Part shown: positions 61,417 to 64,000 of the stretch, one piece after another | How positions within the stretch are numbered: the first letter of the stretch is position 1 | Layout: each line of letters opens with the position of its first letter | Source of the DNA: Actinomadura spongiicola | Lineage (GTDB): Bacteria > Actinomycetota > Actinomycetes > Streptosporangiales > Streptosporangiaceae | DNA: 64,000 nucleotides | Direction of reading: 5' to 3' | NCBI RefSeq assembly: GCF_003432485.1 | Contig: NZ_QVNQ01000004.1 | Location: 124,001-188,000, forward strand | The notes under the pieces: generated by a model | The model's database searches: none | Told to the model about the DNA's origin: nothing | The model's input: only the letters and a program-made list of their open reading frames with translations | Position numbers and translations under genes: made by a program

Positions 61417-61812
61417 TTAGATCTGGCGTCGCAACATCCGCGTGGCGACGTCGAGCGGCACGATGCCGGAATCGGTGATGATGTAGGTTCCGGCTGTGCC
61501 GTCGATCACGTAGCCGTCGGTGGCGCCGGTCGACCTCAGAGCGCCGCAGATCTCGACCGCCGCGTCGATGATGCGGTCGGCCGGGGCGATCGGGTGTGGC
61601 GTTGGGCCGTGCAGCCAGAACCACAGCTTCCCGGCGTCGTCCGGCCGGGGGTGGCACATGACCAGCACGGAGCGACGGCGACCCGTCTGGTTCGAGGGAG
61701 TGGTCACCAGCAGACCGGTCCCTGCGAACTTCAGGTCCGAACCGCACGTGGTGAGGTGCTCCTTCAGCACTTCAAGGCGCGAACGCGCCTGCGCCTGCTG
61801 ATGGCCGTTCAT
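61417..61812 (-). CDS. Uncharacterised 131-residue protein of the XRE-linked accessory operon
   Basis: The sequence has RLEVLKEHLTTCGSDLKFAG, then SVLVMCHPRPDDAGKLWFWL and PADRIIDAAVEICGALRST. I recall similar small proteins (an RPDDGGRLWFW-like strand plus an ADRIIDAA helix) beside XRE regulators in other actinomycetes, but with no assigned function. The ATG overlaps the upstream stop (ATGA). No signal peptide or membrane helix. Confidence 0.72.
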   Translation of the reverse strand: MNGHQQAQARSRLEVLKEHLTTCGSDLKFAGTGLLVTTPSNQTGRRRSVLVMCHPRPDDAGKLWFWLHGPTPHPIAPADRIIDAAVEICGALRSTGATDGYVIDGTAGTYIITDSGIVPLDVATRMLRRQI

Positions 61813-62054
61813 TCCTCACCCTCCATTCCGACCGTTCCGGGTTCCTCGACCGGTTCGACGCCCGGGATGCGCAGGAGCAACAAGCCCAACTCGATGGGGT
61901 CGCTCCCGCGGAGGTCGGTGATCACGGCGGGCCGCGCCGCATAGTCGCCCCTGCGCTGCGCGTGCCAGCGCGGCTGGACCGCCTGCCACGCGAACCACCA
62001 GTTTGGGAACCGCCTGCGCAGGACCTCCAGCTGCCGGCACTCCTCCCGTGTCAT
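61809..62054 (-). CDS. Uncharacterised 81-residue Trp-rich protein
   Basis: MTREECRQLEVLRRRFPNWW, then FAWQAVQPRWHAQRRGDYAA and a VITDLRGSDPIELGLLLLRI end. The pattern of fPxW, W-x-A-x-R and an EL helix is shared with the two upstream genes, suggesting one small repeated fold. Start and upstream stop overlap as TGATG. The tail is acidic and probably disordered. Confidence 0.68.
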   Translation of the reverse strand: MTREECRQLEVLRRRFPNWWFAWQAVQPRWHAQRRGDYAARPAVITDLRGSDPIELGLLLLRIPGVEPVEEPGTVGMEGEE

Positions 62055-62281
62055 CACCGCCACCAGCTCCGCGCGGACACGATCCGCTCGCCGAGCTGCC
62101 CGGGGGTGTCGGCCTCGACCAGGCACCGGCCGTCCACCATCGCCCACCAGCGGCCGGTGTACGGGCCGTGCCAGGCGCAGACGCCGTAGCGGTACTCCAG
62201 CGCTCGGACAACCGTCGCGTAGTCCCAGGATCCAGGGGCCGCAGCGGCCAAAGGTCCCTGGGCGCACCTGGGCACGTTCAC
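62054..62281 (-). CDS. Uncharacterised 75-residue Trp-rich protein
   Basis: ATVVRALEYRYGVCAWHGPY, TGRWWAMVDGRCLVEADTPG and a QLGERI helix. It has the same layout as the neighbouring 81-residue protein and the two modules of the 176-residue protein: helix, WxxxxW strand pair, basic turn, then ADTPxxLxxxI. The ATG overlaps the stop of the upstream gene (ATGA). Function unknown. Confidence 0.68.
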   Translation of the reverse strand: MNVPRCAQGPLAAAAPGSWDYATVVRALEYRYGVCAWHGPYTGRWWAMVDGRCLVEADTPGQLGERIVSARSWWR

Positions 62282-62808
62282 CGGACATACCGCTCGGCGC
62301 GTGCCCCGCCCTTGTCTTCCACCCGGACGGCCTGCCTGATGAGCGCCTCCAGCTCGGCCGGGCCCGTGGCCTCGGCCACCGGATGCCCACCCACCCAGTC
62401 GGCGCTGCGGTCACGCAACGCCACCCACGCGACATCCCGGCCCTCGGCGAACTCGATCCGCCAGTCGGGATGCTGGGCGCGGAGCCGGTCAAGCTCCTCC
62501 AGCACGCGCGGGTCCCTGGTGCCCGTCGGCGTGCCCGCAACAGCGGAGTGGGCGTCCTCGGCGTCGAGCGCGGCCTCCGCCCGCTCGACCGTGCCGATCT
62601 GCCTGGTGAGCCGCTCTACCGACTCGGCGCGCAGCCACCCCACGCCCCCAGCGACGCGGAAACGCCTGCTCTTACGGAACGCCTCCCACGACAGCTCGAT
62701 CATCGGCAGGTGCTGGAACGTCCAGTCGGGGTGCGCGTCGCACAGCCGCTCCAGGGTCGCCTCGACCTCACCGTCCCCGGGCGGCGTCGGATTCGCTACC
62801 TTTCTCAC
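62278..62808 (-). CDS. Uncharacterised 176-residue protein with an internally duplicated module
   Basis: First gene of the operon. Module 1 (about residues 18-71): LERLCDAHPDWTFQHLPMIE to WEAFRKSRRF and ESVERLTRQI. Module 2 (about 103-161): LEELDRLRAQHPDWRIEFAE to WVALRDRSADWVGG and PAELEALIRQA. A linker of 30 residues lies between. Both share HPDW, W-x-A-x-R and a terminal EL-x-x-L-x-R-Q helix. The ATG at 62808 faces the XRE-TPR gene across 197 bases containing several palindromes. Function unknown. Confidence 0.72.
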   Translation of the reverse strand: MRKVANPTPPGDGEVEATLERLCDAHPDWTFQHLPMIELSWEAFRKSRRFRVAGGVGWLRAESVERLTRQIGTVERAEAALDAEDAHSAVAGTPTGTRDPRVLEELDRLRAQHPDWRIEFAEGRDVAWVALRDRSADWVGGHPVAEATGPAELEALIRQAVRVEDKGGARAERYVR

Positions 62809-62875
62809 AGCCGGACCTCATTTCCGGTCAGGCCCCGGGGGCACGGTGCCGACACACCGCCCGGGGTCGCTCTAT

Positions 62876-62984
62876 GTGTCCTGGGACACCCGTTCGGCCT
62901 CTACTCGACCGCGTCCGGCGCTAGCTTGGAAGGTGTGGTTTGTAGGCCGCCAGGCTTGGACCACACCCTGATGCGGTCCACACC
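62876..62984. promoter_or_regulatory. Divergent control region with nested repeats
   Basis: Palindrome GTGTCC-TG-GGACAC (62876-62889); inverted repeat GGTGTGGT / ACCACACC (62932-62939 and 62960-62967); and a third copy GGTCCACACC (62975-62984) in the same orientation as GGACCACACC (62958-62967), 17 bases apart. It lies between the seven-gene operon and the XRE-TPR gene, so these are candidate operators for that regulator. No clear -35/-10. Confidence 0.5.
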
Positions 62985-63005
62985 GAGACGAAACGGTGGG
63001 TGGCG

Positions 63006-64000
63006 ATGTCCGATGAGTCGTTCGGGGAAGTGCTCCGGCAGCTCATGGATGAGCGCGAGATCGGTGTTCGCGCCCTGGCTAGGCAGGTGCCGATCGACCC
63101 GTCACACATCTCCAAGCTCCGCCTCGGCCATAAGGGCACGTCTGTGGCGACGGCCGCGCGACTCGACGAGATCCTCGGTGGCGGTGGCCGCCTCGTCGCC
63201 CTCGTTCAGACCACGGCGGAGGTCACGGGTCCCAGGCGAGCCGTCGGCGACATTGGCGACAATGAGGACGTGAAGCGCCGAACTCTGCTTGGCCTTATGG
63301 CTACCGCCGGACTCGCGAGTTCTCTGGCTCGTGACGCTGAGCCGCTACGCGATGCGATCGAGGCCGCGGTCGCTGCGGACGCCGACGACCGCGACGCCGA
63401 CACCTGGGAGCGTGTCGCCTATGACTACGCCCACGAAGTTGGCTTTTCGCCCGCTGTCCTCCTCCAGCCGGAACTGGCGGCGGATTTCGTTGAGCTGACG
63501 CGACTGGTCCAGTCCGCTGGGGGAACGGCCCGGTCCCGACTGATCCACGTGGCCGCCCAGATGGCCGCCCTCATAGCCATCAACTTGACGAACCTGGGAG
63601 AGGGACGGTCAGCAAGGCGCTGGTGGCGCACCGCAGCCCGCGCCGCCGACCAGACCGGCGACCACATCGTCGCCGCCCGCATCCGCGGCCGGGCCGCCCT
63701 AATTTCTCTCTACACCGAGACGCCACGCCTGTCGGTTGTTAAGGCTGCGGAGGAGGCGATCGAGATTGGGCGGGGAGCCCCTGAGGGCATCGTCAGCGCG
63801 CACGCTGCCAAGGCGCAGGCTCTCGCCGAACTCGGTAGGCATGATGAGTCCGCGGATGCCCTCGAAGACCTGTACGGCGTGTTCGAGTCACTGCCCGAGA
63901 CAACGCGGACAGAGCGAGGCAATTGGGGGTGGTCGGACGGCCGTCTGCACTTCGTCACAAGCCTCGTTCACACCTGTGCTGGAGACATCAAACCCGCAAT
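63006..64000 (+). CDS. XRE-family regulator with TPR-like sensor domain (partial, runs off the window)
   Basis: About 331 residues are visible from ATG 63006 with no stop before the edge. The HTH is at about residues 5-60 (EVLRQLMDEREIGVRALARQ, then PIDPSHISKLRLGHKG). A linker with KRRTLLGLMATAGLAS (about 94-109) follows, then a helical TPR-like region (RSRLIHVAAQMAALIAINLT, then WRTAARAADQTGDHIVAARI). This is the common actinomycete layout of an XRE domain with a helical-repeat sensor, often regulating an adjacent divergent operon. Codon use is less GC-biased than in the chromosome core, consistent with transfer. Confidence 0.85.
   Translation, partial: MSDESFGEVLRQLMDEREIGVRALARQVPIDPSHISKLRLGHKGTSVATAARLDEILGGGGRLVALVQTTAEVTGPRRAVGDIGDNEDVKRRTLLGLMATAGLASSLARDAEPLRDAIEAAVAADADDRDADTWERVAYDYAHEVGFSPAVLLQPELAADFVELTRLVQSAGGTARSRLIHVAAQMAALIAINLTNLGEGRSARRWWRTAARAADQTGDHIVAARIRGRAALISLYTETPRLSVVKAAEEAIEIGRGAPEGIVSAHAAKAQALAELGRHDESADALEDLYGVFESLPETTRTERGNWGWSDGRLHFVTSLVHTCAGDIKPA

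Overview
The window is a high-GC actinomycete chromosome segment. The evidence is very high GC at third codon positions, many GTG starts, dense ATGA/GTGA overlaps, a SARP/AfsR-type regulator, DUF574 methyltransferases (one paired with a DUF5753 XRE regulator), FtsX-type ABC systems, and tRNAs without an encoded CCA end. A member of the Streptosporangiales, perhaps Actinomadura-like, is my best guess; no species-level marker is visible.

Layout. Positions 1-7200: the end of a sigma-70 gene, a serine hydrolase, a threonine-dehydratase-like enzyme, an ECF sigma factor with its DGPF partner, a methyltransferase translationally coupled to an XRE regulator, and a DHFR/RibD-like reductase. Positions 7284-18201: a giant SARP-NB-ARC-TPR regulator followed by a four-gene FtsX-type ABC operon (two permeases, two ATPases). 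Positions 18200-23000: a sparse region with two tandem secreted DUF4360 proteins, a second DUF574 methyltransferase, a DUF6745-like protein and a cluster of strong hairpins. Positions 22922-32100: a large STAND-type ATPase, an ArsR/DinB/AHSA1 operon, a histidine-kinase relic, a peptidoglycan carboxypeptidase, tRNA-Arg(CCU), a small secreted protein and an ABC exporter.

Positions 32096-42470 form a nucleoside/nucleobase uptake and salvage island. An FCD-type regulator heads an operon for an NMT1-type binding protein, an ATPase, a double permease, a cytosine-deaminase-like amidohydrolase, a purine nucleoside phosphorylase and a phosphopentomutase-like enzyme. Uridine phosphorylase and an MFS carrier run divergently. 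The expected flow is uptake, base deamination, phosphorolysis to ribose-1-P, then ribose-5-P. Positions 42768-46015 hold a TetR gene and an aldo/keto reductase facing each other across two perfect operator palindromes, then a wrecked IS701-type insertion.

Positions 46016-60140 look like core chromosome: MscL, a SAF-domain protein, MTA phosphorylase, an MMPL transporter, an FmdB zinc ribbon, a K+/H+ antiporter, 5-formyl-THF cyclo-ligase, GalU, a gephyrin-like Glp/MoeA, MoaC, Mog, NagA, a RimJ-type acetyltransferase, the divisome membrane protein SepX/GlpR and tRNA-Ala(CGC). The Glp and SepX/GlpR pair points to cell division as well as molybdenum cofactor chemistry.

Positions 60141-64000, directly beyond tRNA-Ala, are accessory. 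They hold an integrase C-terminal relic and a tight minus-strand operon of seven small uncharacterised genes with two internally duplicated protein families, divergent from an XRE-TPR regulator that runs off the window. This cassette is the best candidate for an undescribed system.
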